Source of the DNA: Streptomyces kanamyceticus
GTDB lineage: Bacteria > Actinomycetota > Actinomycetes > Streptomycetales > Streptomycetaceae
Reading direction: 5' to 3'
DNA: 64,000 nucleotides
Assembly: GCF_008704495.1 (NCBI RefSeq)
Contig: NZ_CP023699.1
Span: 1,488,001-1,552,000 of the forward strand
A program made the translations under genes and the position numbers. Within the stretch, counting starts at the first letter, position 1, and the number at the start of each line of letters is the position of its first letter. The notes below the pieces were generated by a model. The model was not told where the DNA came from. It did not search any database and saw only the letters and a program-made list of their open reading frames with translations. Of this stretch, positions 9,016 to 17,143 are shown piece by piece.

Positions 9016-9588
9016 ATGGCCGCACGCGTAGGACTGACCACGGATCGCCTGGTCAGAGCGGGAGCCGAGCTGGCCGACGAGGTCGGCTTCGCGGAGGTGA
9101 CCGTCTCCGCGCTCGCCCGGCAGTTCGACGTCAAGGTCGCGAGCCTGTACTCGCACGTGAAGAACTCCCACGACCTGAAGACCCGCATCGCCCTGCTCGC
9201 CCTGGAGGAACTCGCCGACCGGGGCTCCGCCGCCCTCGCCGGGCGCGCGGGAAAGGACGCGCTCACCGCTTTCGCGAACGTCTACCGCGACTACGCCCGC
9301 GAGCACCCCGGCCGGTACGCCTCGACCCAGTTCCGGCTCGACCCGGAGGCGGCCGCGGCGAGCGCGGGCGGCAGGCACGCGCGGATGACCCGGGCGATCC
9401 TGCGCGGCTACGACCTGGACGAGCCGGACCAGACACACGCGGTGCGGCTCCTGGGCAGCGTCTTCCACGGGTACGTCAGCCTGGAGCTGGCCGGCGGCTT
9501 CAGCCACAGCGCCCCGGACTCACAGGAGTCCTGGTCCTGGACCCTGGACCGGCTCGACGACCTGCTCAGGACCTGGTCCGCGCCCTGA
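9016..9588 (+). CDS. TetR/AcrR-family transcriptional regulator
   Basis: 190 residues with a GGAGG ribosome site before the ATG. The N-terminal helix-turn-helix reads TTDRLVRAGAELADEVGFAEVTVSALARQFDVKVASLYSHVKN-like, with the recognition helix ending in the classic LYxHV-K motif at about 45-50. The C-terminal ligand domain has the WHG-type ending seen in TetR_C_33 proteins (GSVFHGYVSLELAGGF). It probably represses itself through the palindrome 70 bp upstream and perhaps the divergent methyltransferase. The SGNH hydrolase gene starts 51 bp after its stop in the same direction, so it is another possible target. The ligand is unknown. Confidence 0.85.
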   Translation: MAARVGLTTDRLVRAGAELADEVGFAEVTVSALARQFDVKVASLYSHVKNSHDLKTRIALLALEELADRGSAALAGRAGKDALTAFANVYRDYAREHPGRYASTQFRLDPEAAAASAGGRHARMTRAILRGYDLDEPDQTHAVRLLGSVFHGYVSLELAGGFSHSAPDSQESWSWTLDRLDDLLRTWSAP

Positions 9589-9639
9589 CCCCCCGCTCTC
9601 GCGCACCCTCCCCCACCACTTGATCAACAGGCTGAGGCA

Positions 9640-10818
9640 ATGAACAACACCGCCCCCATCACCACCCCCATCACCCCCGACCTCCTCCGCGGCCACCTCG
9701 ACCTGGAGCACACCGCGCACGGCGTCCTGCCGCACCGGCTGCCCGCCCGCGCCCGTGCCCAGTGCGCCGACGGACAGCTCGCCATGGTCGAGTCGCAGCC
9801 CTCCGGCGTACGCCTGGTCTTCCGGACCCGCGCCACCGCCATCGAGCTCGACACGCTGGCGACCAAGCGCGTCTACCCGGGCGCCCCGCCCCGCCCCGAC
9901 GGGCTCTACGACCTGCTCGTCGACGGGCGTCCGGCCGGTCAGGGCAGCGTCGACGGCGGCAACACCCTCACCATCGACCTGAGCACCGGCACCGCCGAGC
10001 ACCGGCCGGGCCCCGTCGGCACCGTCCGCTTCGGCGGGCTCGCCGCGGGCGAGAAGGACGTCGAGATCTGGCTGCCGCACAACGAGACCACCGAGCTCGT
10101 GGCGCTGCGCACCGACGCGCCCGTCGAGCCCGCGCCTGACCGGGGCCGCAAGGTGTGGCTGCACCACGGCAGTTCGATCAGCCACGGCTCCGACGCCGCG
10201 AGCCCCAGCACCACGTGGCCCGCGCTCGCCGCGTCCCTCGGCGGCGTGGAGCTGATCAACATGGGCCTGGGCGGCAGCGCGCTGCTCGACCCGTTCACCG
10301 CCCGCGCGATACGGGACACCCCGGCCGACCTGATCAGCATCAAGCTCGGCATCAACGTGGTGAACGCCGACCTGATGCGGCTGCGCGCCTTCGGCCCCGC
10401 CGTGCACGGCTTCCTCGACACCGTGCGCGAAGGCCACCCGACCGCGCCGCTGCTCGTCGTCTCGGCCATCCTGTGCCCCATCCACGAGGACACCCCCGGC
10501 CCCTGCGCCCTTGACGTCGCCGCGTTCACCGAGGGGCAGTTGCGCTTCCGGGCGACGGGCGATCCGGCGGAGGTCGCGGGCGGGAAGCTGACCCTCGGCG
10601 TCATCAGGGACGAGCTGGCCCGGATCGTACGGGAACGTGCCACCGACGACCCGAACCTGTCCTACCTCGACGGCCGCGAGCTGTACGGCGAGGCCGACTT
10701 CGCCGAGCTGCCGCTGCCCGACGCCCTGCACCCGGACGCCGCCGCGCACCGCCGCATCGGGGAACGCTTCGCCGAGCGGGCGTTCGGCGGCACGGGGGCC
10801 TTCAGCGACCCTTCCTGA
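9640..10818 (+). CDS. SGNH/GDSL-type hydrolase
   Basis: 392 residues. An N-terminal beta-sandwich-like region (about 1-165) precedes the hydrolase domain. The nucleophile block is WLHHGSSISHGSDA around 175-185, where Ser replaces the textbook GDSL spelling. Block II is NMGLGGSALLD, block III SIKLGINVVNAD, and the catalytic Asp-His pair is LPDALHPDAAAH near 367-373. This is the arrangement of GDSL-like acylhydrolases and carbohydrate esterases. No signal peptide is seen, so it may be cytoplasmic. Its 3' end overlaps the 3' end of the convergent methyltransferase gene by 17 bp. Confidence 0.8.
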   Translation: MNNTAPITTPITPDLLRGHLDLEHTAHGVLPHRLPARARAQCADGQLAMVESQPSGVRLVFRTRATAIELDTLATKRVYPGAPPRPDGLYDLLVDGRPAGQGSVDGGNTLTIDLSTGTAEHRPGPVGTVRFGGLAAGEKDVEIWLPHNETTELVALRTDAPVEPAPDRGRKVWLHHGSSISHGSDAASPSTTWPALAASLGGVELINMGLGGSALLDPFTARAIRDTPADLISIKLGINVVNADLMRLRAFGPAVHGFLDTVREGHPTAPLLVVSAILCPIHEDTPGPCALDVAAFTEGQLRFRATGDPAEVAGGKLTLGVIRDELARIVRERATDDPNLSYLDGRELYGEADFAELPLPDALHPDAAAHRRIGERFAERAFGGTGAFSDPS

Positions 10819-11551
10819 ACGCGCGCAGCGTGAACCACGGGTCGGGGCGGGGCACTTCCTGGTCGGGCAGTTCCGCGAGCCCCGCGGCGAACCGCTCGGC
10901 GAGCGGTCCGTCCGGGGCGATCTGGGTGAACCAGCCGCGGCGCAGGTCGTCCACCGCGGAGCGGGGCGAGCGGCCCTGCCCGTGGCCCCGGAACCGGGAC
11001 TGCCCCGCGGGCGCGAGCCCGTGCGCGGCCGCGCACGCCTCGATGTCTTCGGCGCGGTCCACCGCGGGCCGGATCGGACGGGGCGCGAGCACGGCGTCGA
11101 TGTCGCTGCCCACGTCGTGCGACGTGGCCTTGTCGACGGTGGTGACGAGGGTCCCGCCGGGCCGCAGCACCCGCGCGCACTCGGCGACGACCGACGACGT
11201 CTCCTCGGCACCGGACAGCAGGTGCAACAGCCACACCATGCTCACGGCGTCGAACGCGCCGTCGGGAAAGGGGAGTCGGCGGCTGTCGCCGAGCACCACG
11301 GAGCCCGGCACCCGGCCCGCCGCCATCCGGGCCATCCGGTACGCCGCGTCGACCCCGGTCACCCGCAGCCCCGGCCGCGCGGCGAGGCGCCGCGTGACGA
11401 GTCCTGTGCCGCAGGCGACGTCGAGGAGGGTGGCGGTGTCCGGGGGCAGCAGGCCGATGACCGCGTCCGCCGCGGCCGCCGCGCGGGGCTCGCCGCCGCG
11501 CGACGCGTCGTAGCGGTCGGCCTCTTTGCTGTAGTCGAGCATCGGCGTCAT
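10802..11551 (-). CDS. Class I SAM-dependent methyltransferase (ubiE-like)
   Basis: 249 residues from the ATG at 11551, which overlaps the stop of the upstream pterin dehydratase gene by four bases (ATGA). Motif I is LLDVACGTGLVTRRLA and the motif II acidic residue lies in VTGVDAAYRMARMA. LPFPDGAFDAVSMVWLLHLL and ARVLRPGGTLVTTVD are the post-I and motif III blocks of the Methyltransf_11 family. Translation coupling to a pterin enzyme suggests co-expression, but no shared pathway can be shown. An in-frame open region extends upstream; the coupled start fits the family length better. Confidence 0.8.
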   Translation of the reverse strand: MTPMLDYSKEADRYDASRGGEPRAAAAADAVIGLLPPDTATLLDVACGTGLVTRRLAARPGLRVTGVDAAYRMARMAAGRVPGSVVLGDSRRLPFPDGAFDAVSMVWLLHLLSGAEETSSVVAECARVLRPGGTLVTTVDKATSHDVGSDIDAVLAPRPIRPAVDRAEDIEACAAAHGLAPAGQSRFRGHGQGRSPRSAVDDLRRGWFTQIAPDGPLAERFAAGLAELPDQEVPRPDPWFTLRAFRKGR

Positions 11552-11853
11552 TCCGCGCCGTGGCCGGGCGCCAACGCCTCTACCCTGCGGGCGAGTTCGA
11601 AGTCGAGATCGGTGAGCGCGCCGCCCGCGCTGTGCGTGTGCACGGACAGCGCGACCGTGTTGTACCCGAGCGTCAGGTCGGAGTGGTGGCCGAGCTCTTC
11701 CTGGGTCTGCGCGATGTGCACGACCAGAGCGGCCGCCGCGAAGTGCGAGCCGAGCCGGTACGAGCGGCCGATCCGGCCGCCGTCGAGCGACCATCCTGGC
11801 AGCTCGGCGAGCCGGTCCTCGATCTCCTTCTGCGAAAGCGGTTCGGGGGTCAT
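11548..11853 (-). CDS. 4a-hydroxytetrahydrobiopterin dehydratase (PCD/DCoH family)
   Basis: 101 residues, the normal family length. The core HIAQTQEELGHHSDLTLGYN and VALSVHTHSAGGALTDLDFELARRVE contain the H-H-D and THxxGGLTxxD signatures of pterin-4a-carbinolamine dehydratases. These enzymes dehydrate 4a-hydroxytetrahydropterin, recycling the cofactor of aromatic amino acid hydroxylases. GGAAGGAAG lies about 8 nt before the ATG. The gene is cotranscribed with the downstream methyltransferase and divergent from the XRE regulator. No aromatic hydroxylase is present in the window. Confidence 0.88.
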   Translation of the reverse strand: MTPEPLSQKEIEDRLAELPGWSLDGGRIGRSYRLGSHFAAAALVVHIAQTQEELGHHSDLTLGYNTVALSVHTHSAGGALTDLDFELARRVEALAPGHGAE

Positions 11854-11945
11854 GAGCCACGCTTCCTTCCTGGTCGTCCGGGCCTACGGCACGACGTACG
11901 TCTGCGGCTCACCTTGCCACACCCGCCTTCGACTACCGTCTAGGT

Positions 11946-12788
11946 ATGACAACCGCCGCGTCCATCAAGGGGAATGCCCGGGGAAGCACTCAGGGGAACG
12001 CCGCTGGAGTGGGTCCCCTGCTGCGCGCCTGGCGCGAGCGCCGCCGCGTCAGCCAGCTGGAACTGGCCCTGCGCGCCGATTCCTCGGCGCGGCACATCAG
12101 CTTCGTGGAGACCGGCAGGTCGCGGCCGAGCGAGGAGTTCCTGCTCCGTCTCGCCGACCACCTCGACGTACCGATGCGCGACCGCAACTCCCTGCTCCTG
12201 GCCGCCGGTTACGCGCCGCGCTTCCGTGAGACCCCGCTCGACGACCCGTCGATGGGCGCGCTGCGCGAGAGCCTGGACCGGCTCCTGACCGGCTACGAGC
12301 CGTATCCGGCGCTGGTCGTCGACGCGACGTACGACGTGATCGCGGCGAACCACAGCCTCGCGACGCTGCTCGGGGGCCTGCCCGAGCACCTGCTCGCGTC
12401 CCAGCCGCTGAACGCGATGCGGCTCACCCTCCACCCGGAGGGCCTCGCCCCGCGCATCCGCAATCTGCGCGAGTGGCGCGGGCACCTGCTGCACCAGATG
12501 GAGCGGCAGATCGCGCTGCAGCGCTCCGACGCGCTGCGCGCCGTGTACGACGAGGTGGCCGCCTACCCGGTGGCGGATCCGGGGGTCGACGCCTTCGACG
12601 CCGACACCGACGTGCCGTACTTCGCGCTGCCCCTGCGCGTCGAGCACGAGGGGCAGATCCTCTCCTTCATCTCGTCCATCTCGACGTTCAACACCCCCAT
12701 GGACGTGACGGTCGCCGAGCTGGCCATCGAGACGCTGCTCCCGGCCGACCCGGCGACATCGAAGTACCTCCAGTCGATGATGTCCTAG
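11946..12788 (+). CDS. XRE-family regulator with MmyB-like ligand-binding domain
   Basis: 280 residues. The HTH (LLRAWRERRRVSQLELALRA, then SARHISFVETGRSRPSEEFLLRLAD) spans about 25-75. The C-terminal 105-275 (PALVVDATYDVIAANHSLATLLGG ... VPYFALPLRVEHEGQILSFISSISTFNTPMDVTVAELAIETLLPAD) is the PAS-like MmyB/MltR-type ligand domain common in actinobacteria. It is probably a ligand-responsive regulator of an adjacent divergent gene. Almost no Shine-Dalgarno sequence precedes the ATG, so the transcript may be leaderless. Its 3' end overlaps that of the following minus-strand gene by four bases. Confidence 0.85.
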   Translation: MTTAASIKGNARGSTQGNAAGVGPLLRAWRERRRVSQLELALRADSSARHISFVETGRSRPSEEFLLRLADHLDVPMRDRNSLLLAAGYAPRFRETPLDDPSMGALRESLDRLLTGYEPYPALVVDATYDVIAANHSLATLLGGLPEHLLASQPLNAMRLTLHPEGLAPRIRNLREWRGHLLHQMERQIALQRSDALRAVYDEVAAYPVADPGVDAFDADTDVPYFALPLRVEHEGQILSFISSISTFNTPMDVTVAELAIETLLPADPATSKYLQSMMS

Positions 12789-13207
12789 CGCGCGCCCCCG
12801 ATGGCGCGCAGCGCCGCGTACTGGAGCGCCGCGAAACCGCCCACCGCCACGGCCTGCAGCGGGATCCACACGGCGCCCGCCGCGCCGGGCGAGAGCCACA
12901 GGGCGAGGGCGACGAAGCTGAGCACCGCCCAGGCCGCGTTCACCTCGATCACCGCCCGGACGGGCAGTACCGGCGGACTCTTGCGCGCGGCGAGGAAGCC
13001 GACACCCGCGGCGTACAGGGTCAGGAAGACTCCGAGGGTGAGCAGCAGTCCCGAGTCGACGCCGAGGAAGCGCCCGAGAGGGCCTGACGCGGCGGCGTAG
13101 GCGAGCCCGTTTCCCGCGGTCACGACCGCGTCGAGCGCGAGGAAGCGGCGTAGCATCGTCTGCGGGTCAGTGGTGCGGGCCAGGGCGGTGAGCTGGAACG
13201 CGGACAT
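12785..13207 (-). CDS. Small integral membrane protein
   Basis: 140 residues from the ATG at 13207, chosen because GGAGG stands about 10 nt upstream; the open frame extends further but lacks a better site. Four hydrophobic segments are visible (FLALDAVVTAGNGLAYAAA, LLLTLGVFLTLYAAGVGFLA, VIEVNAAWAVLSFVALALWL, AVWIPLQAVAVGGFAALQYAAL). The family is unknown to me but this type is common in actinobacteria near XRE or TetR regulators. It is convergent with the MmyB-like regulator. No catalytic motif is visible. Confidence 0.7.
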   Translation of the reverse strand: MSAFQLTALARTTDPQTMLRRFLALDAVVTAGNGLAYAAASGPLGRFLGVDSGLLLTLGVFLTLYAAGVGFLAARKSPPVLPVRAVIEVNAAWAVLSFVALALWLSPGAAGAVWIPLQAVAVGGFAALQYAALRAIGGAR

Positions 13208-13327
13208 GAGGGATCGGCCTCCATACAGGGGAACGGGCGGTTCAGGGACCCGGCTCCGGTCCGGAGTGCGCCGGACCGGATCCGGTGGAACCACTCTCCC
13301 GGGCTCGCGGGGGCTGGTCGATTACGT

Positions 13328-13449
13328 CCCGGGTAATCGCCCGGGCGGCTCGGCGGTCCGCAGCCCGGCAACCCGGCAACCCGTACGGACGCTGCCGACA
13401 GGTACTCCGTACCACCCGCACCTAGGTTCGGTTGAGAGGCAGACCTAGG
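13328..13449. promoter_or_regulatory. Two inverted repeats upstream of narG
   Basis: The intergenic stretch before narG holds CCCGGG-TAATCG-CCCGGG at 13328-13345. A second pair, CCTAGGT/ACCTAGG, lies at 13421-13427 and 13443-13449, 15 bases apart and ending just before the narG ribosome site (AGGGAG). The second could be a regulator site or an RNA hairpin sequestering the start. No clear FNR-type or DevR-type box was recognised. The regulatory role is inferred from position. Confidence 0.35.
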
Positions 13450-13459
13450 GAGCACCACG

Positions 13460-16400
13460 GTGACAGAGACGACCGAGCCCGCCGCCGCCCTGTTGCGGGC
13501 GGGCAAGTTCTTCCGGCGCGGCACCACCGCCCCCGACCTGCACAGCATCGGGCTCACCGGTGGCCGGGACGCGGACGCGTTCTACCGCGACCGCTGGAGC
13601 CACGACAAGGTCGTGAACTCCACGCACGGCGTGAACTGCACCGGCTCCTGCCGCTGGAAGGTGTACGTCAAGGACGGCATCATCACCTGGGAGACCCAGC
13701 AGACGGACTATCCGAGCGTGGGCCCCGACCGCCCCGAGTACGAGCCGCGCGGCTGCCCCAGGGGCGCCGCGTTCTCCTGGTACACGTACTCCCCCACCCG
13801 CGTCCGCTACCCGTACCTGCGCGGCGTGCTCCTGGAGATGTACCGCGAGGCGAAGTCCCGCCTGAAGGACCCGGTGCTCGCCTGGGCGGACATCCAGGGG
13901 GATCCGGAGCGCAGGAAGACCTACCAGCAGGCGCGCGGCAAGGGCGGTCTGGTGCGGGCGACGTGGGACGAGGCCGTCGAGATCATCGCGGCCGCGCACG
14001 TCCACACCATCAAGACGTACGGCCCCGACCGCGTCGCGGGCTTCTCCCCCATCCCCGCGATGTCGATGGTGTCGCACGCGGCGGGCGCCCGCTTCATGGG
14101 GCTCATCGGCGCGCCCATGCTGTCCTTCTACGACTGGTACGCGGATCTTCCGGTGGCTTCGCCGCAGGTGTTCGGTGACCAGACCGACGTGCCGGAGTCG
14201 GGCGACTGGTGGGACGCCGCGTATCTGATGATGTGGGGCTCGAACGTCCCGGTGACGCGGACGCCCGACGCGCACTGGATGGCGGAGGCGCGCTACCGCG
14301 GCCAGAAGGTCGTGGTCGTCGCGCCCGACTACGCCGACAACGCCAAGTTCGCCGACGAGTGGCTGCACCCGCACCCGGGCACCGACGGGGCGCTCGCCAT
14401 CGCGATGGGGCACGTGATCCTCAAGGAGTTCTTCGTCGACCGGCAGACGGACTTCTTCACGGACTACGTACGCAAGTTCACCGATCTGCCCTTCTTGGTG
14501 ACGCTGACCGAGCGCGACGGCGCGTACGTCCCTTCGAAGTTCCTGCGCGCCACCGACCTCGGCGAGGACGGGGAGGGCGGCGAGTGGAAGACGGCCGTGC
14601 TCGACGGGAACACCGGGCGGCCCGCCGTCCCCAACGGCTCGCTCGGCTTCCGCTGGACCGAGTCCGGCAAGGGCAAGTGGAATCTTGAGCTGGGCGACAT
14701 CGAACCGGTGCTCACCCTGCACGGCTCCGACGTCGCGGCGGGCACCGAGGTGCTCCTTCCGCGCTTCGACACCGAGGGCGGCACGCACGGTCAGGGCCGC
14801 GGCGAGGTGGTGCGCCGCGGCGTTCCCGCCACACGGCTCGGCGGGCAGGACGGGCCGCTCGTCACGACGGTCTTCGACCTGCTGCTCGCGCAGTACGGCG
14901 TGGCGCGCGAGGGGCTGCCCGGCCAGTGGCCCGCGTCGTACGAGGACGCCGACTCGCCCGGCACGCCCGCCTGGCAGGAGGCGCACACGTCCGTGCCCGC
15001 CGCCAAGTGCGTGAAGATCGCCAGGGAGTTCGCGCGGACGGCGGAGAAGTCGCAGGGTCGGTGCATGATCCTGATGGGCGCCGGGACCAACCACTGGTTC
15101 CACTCCGAGACCATCTACCGCGCCTTCCTCGCGCTGCTCCAGCTCACCGGCTGCCAGGGCCGCAACGGCGGCGGCTGGGCGCACTACGTGGGGCAGGAGA
15201 AGTGCCGTCCGTCCACCGGCTGGGCGACGCTCGCGAGCGCGAACGACTGGAGTAGGCCGCCGCGCCAGATGATCGGCGCCGCGTACTGGTTCCTCAACAC
15301 CGACCAGTGGCGCTACGACAAGTTCGCGGCGGACGTCCTCGCCTCACCGCTGGGCGAGGGCCGGTTCACGGGCATGACCGGCGCCGACTGCCTGGCCCTC
15401 TCGGCACGCTCCGGCTGGATGCCGTCGTACCCGACGTTCGACCGCAACTCCCTCGAACTCGGCGACACCACCAGCGACCCGGTCGCCAATGTGGTGGACG
15501 AACTCAAGGCGGGCACCCTCAAGTTCGCCTGCGAGGACCCCGACGCGCCGGAGAACTGGCCGCGCGTCCTCACCCTGTGGCGCGCCAACCTGCTGGGCTC
15601 CTCCGCCAAGGGCGCCGAGTACTTCACCAAGCACCTGCTCGGCACGCACTCCTCGCTGCGCGCCGAGGAGGCGGCCCCGAACGAGCGCCCCTCGACGGTG
15701 ACTTGGCGCGAGGAGGCCCCCGAGGGCAAGCTCGACCTGCTCGTCTCGCTCGACTTCCGCCAGACGTCGTCGACGCTGCTCTCCGACGTGGTGCTCCCCG
15801 CGGCCACCTGGTACGAGAAGCACGACCTGTCGACCACGGACATGCACCCCTACGTGCACTCCTTCACCCCGGCCGTCGACCCGCCCTGGCAGGCCCGCAC
15901 CGACTTCGACACCTTCCGCGTGATCGCGGACCGGCTGAGCGAGCTTTCGGTCGACCACCTCGGCGTACGCAAGGACGTCGTCGCCACCGCGCTCCAGCAC
16001 GACACCCCCGGGGAGACCGCGCAGCCCGGCGGGGTCGTCCTCGACTGGCGCAAGGGCGAGTGCGAGGCGATCCCCGGCAAGACCATGCCGAACCTGGCGG
16101 TCGTGGAGCGCGACTACACCGCGATCGGCGCGAAGTTCGCCTCGCTCGGGCCGCTCGTGGAGAAGCTCGGACTGCCGGTCAAGGGCATCTCCTTCAACCC
16201 CGACCAAGAGGTCGAGGAACTCAAGGAGCGCAACGGCGTCGTGCGTGGCGGGCCCGCCGACGGACGGCCCGCCCTGGACACCGCGGTGAAGGCCGCCAAC
16301 ACCATCCTCGCCCTGTCCGGCACGACCAACGGGCGCCTCGCCACCCAGGGCTTCCACACCCTTGAGGCGCGCACGGGCCAGGAGATGGCACACCTCGCCG

Positions 16401-17143
16401 CCGAACACGAGGGCAAACGCATCACCTACGCCGACACACAGGCCGCCCCCGTCCCCGTGATCACCTCACCGGAATGGAGCGGCAGCGAATCCGGCGGGCG
16501 CCGCTACACCGCCTTCACGCTCAACACCGAACACCTCAAACCCTGGCACACCCTCACCGGACGGCAGCACTTCTTCATCGACCACGACTGGATGCACGAA
16601 CTGGGCGAGGCGATGCCCGTCTACCGGCCGCCCCTGGACATGAACCGGCTCTTCGGCGAGCCACGCCTCGGCCCTGACGGCGAGAAGGAAGTGACGGTCC
16701 GTTACCTCACGCCGCACAACAAGTGGTCGATCCACTCCGAGTACCAGGACAACCTGTTCATGCTCTCCCTGTCGCGCGGCGGCCAGTGCATCTGGATGGC
16801 GCCGCAGGACGCGGAGTCGATCGGCGTCAAGGACAACGACTGGATCGAGGCGGTCAACAGGAACGGCGTGGTGGTGGCGCGCGCCATCGTCTCGCACCGG
16901 ATGCCCGCGGGCACGGTCTACATGCACCACGCGCAGGAACGCACGGTGAACGTCCCCAAGACGGAGACCACCGGCAAACGCGGCGGCATCCACAACTCGC
17001 TGACCCGGCTCATCCTCAAGCCGTCCCATCTCATCGGCGGATACGCGCAGTTGTCATGGGCGTTCAACTACCTGGGCCCGACGGGCAACCAGCGCGACGA
17101 GGTGACGGTCATCCGCCGCCGCAGCCAGGAGGTGCAGTACTGA
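13460..17143 (+). CDS. narG: Respiratory nitrate reductase alpha subunit
   Basis: 1227 residues from a GTG start, the full length for NarG. It is the molybdenum bis-MGD catalytic subunit of the membrane-bound, cytoplasm-facing nitrate reductase and reduces nitrate to nitrite with electrons from quinol. The FS0 iron-sulfur ligands are present: His56, Cys60, Cys64 (THGVNCTGSC) and Cys99 (RGCPRGAA). NarG-typical blocks include SPIPAMSMVSHAAGARFMGLIG, WGSNVPVTRTPDAHWM and, near the end, RGGQCIWMAP and HHAQERTVNVPK. There is no twin-arginine signal, as expected for NarG. It begins a narGHJI operon with overlapping genes. Confidence 0.97.
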   Translation: MTETTEPAAALLRAGKFFRRGTTAPDLHSIGLTGGRDADAFYRDRWSHDKVVNSTHGVNCTGSCRWKVYVKDGIITWETQQTDYPSVGPDRPEYEPRGCPRGAAFSWYTYSPTRVRYPYLRGVLLEMYREAKSRLKDPVLAWADIQGDPERRKTYQQARGKGGLVRATWDEAVEIIAAAHVHTIKTYGPDRVAGFSPIPAMSMVSHAAGARFMGLIGAPMLSFYDWYADLPVASPQVFGDQTDVPESGDWWDAAYLMMWGSNVPVTRTPDAHWMAEARYRGQKVVVVAPDYADNAKFADEWLHPHPGTDGALAIAMGHVILKEFFVDRQTDFFTDYVRKFTDLPFLVTLTERDGAYVPSKFLRATDLGEDGEGGEWKTAVLDGNTGRPAVPNGSLGFRWTESGKGKWNLELGDIEPVLTLHGSDVAAGTEVLLPRFDTEGGTHGQGRGEVVRRGVPATRLGGQDGPLVTTVFDLLLAQYGVAREGLPGQWPASYEDADSPGTPAWQEAHTSVPAAKCVKIAREFARTAEKSQGRCMILMGAGTNHWFHSETIYRAFLALLQLTGCQGRNGGGWAHYVGQEKCRPSTGWATLASANDWSRPPRQMIGAAYWFLNTDQWRYDKFAADVLASPLGEGRFTGMTGADCLALSARSGWMPSYPTFDRNSLELGDTTSDPVANVVDELKAGTLKFACEDPDAPENWPRVLTLWRANLLGSSAKGAEYFTKHLLGTHSSLRAEEAAPNERPSTVTWREEAPEGKLDLLVSLDFRQTSSTLLSDVVLPAATWYEKHDLSTTDMHPYVHSFTPAVDPPWQARTDFDTFRVIADRLSELSVDHLGVRKDVVATALQHDTPGETAQPGGVVLDWRKGECEAIPGKTMPNLAVVERDYTAIGAKFASLGPLVEKLGLPVKGISFNPDQEVEELKERNGVVRGGPADGRPALDTAVKAANTILALSGTTNGRLATQGFHTLEARTGQEMAHLAAEHEGKRITYADTQAAPVPVITSPEWSGSESGGRRYTAFTLNTEHLKPWHTLTGRQHFFIDHDWMHELGEAMPVYRPPLDMNRLFGEPRLGPDGEKEVTVRYLTPHNKWSIHSEYQDNLFMLSLSRGGQCIWMAPQDAESIGVKDNDWIEAVNRNGVVVARAIVSHRMPAGTVYMHHAQERTVNVPKTETTGKRGGIHNSLTRLILKPSHLIGGYAQLSWAFNYLGPTGNQRDEVTVIRRRSQEVQY

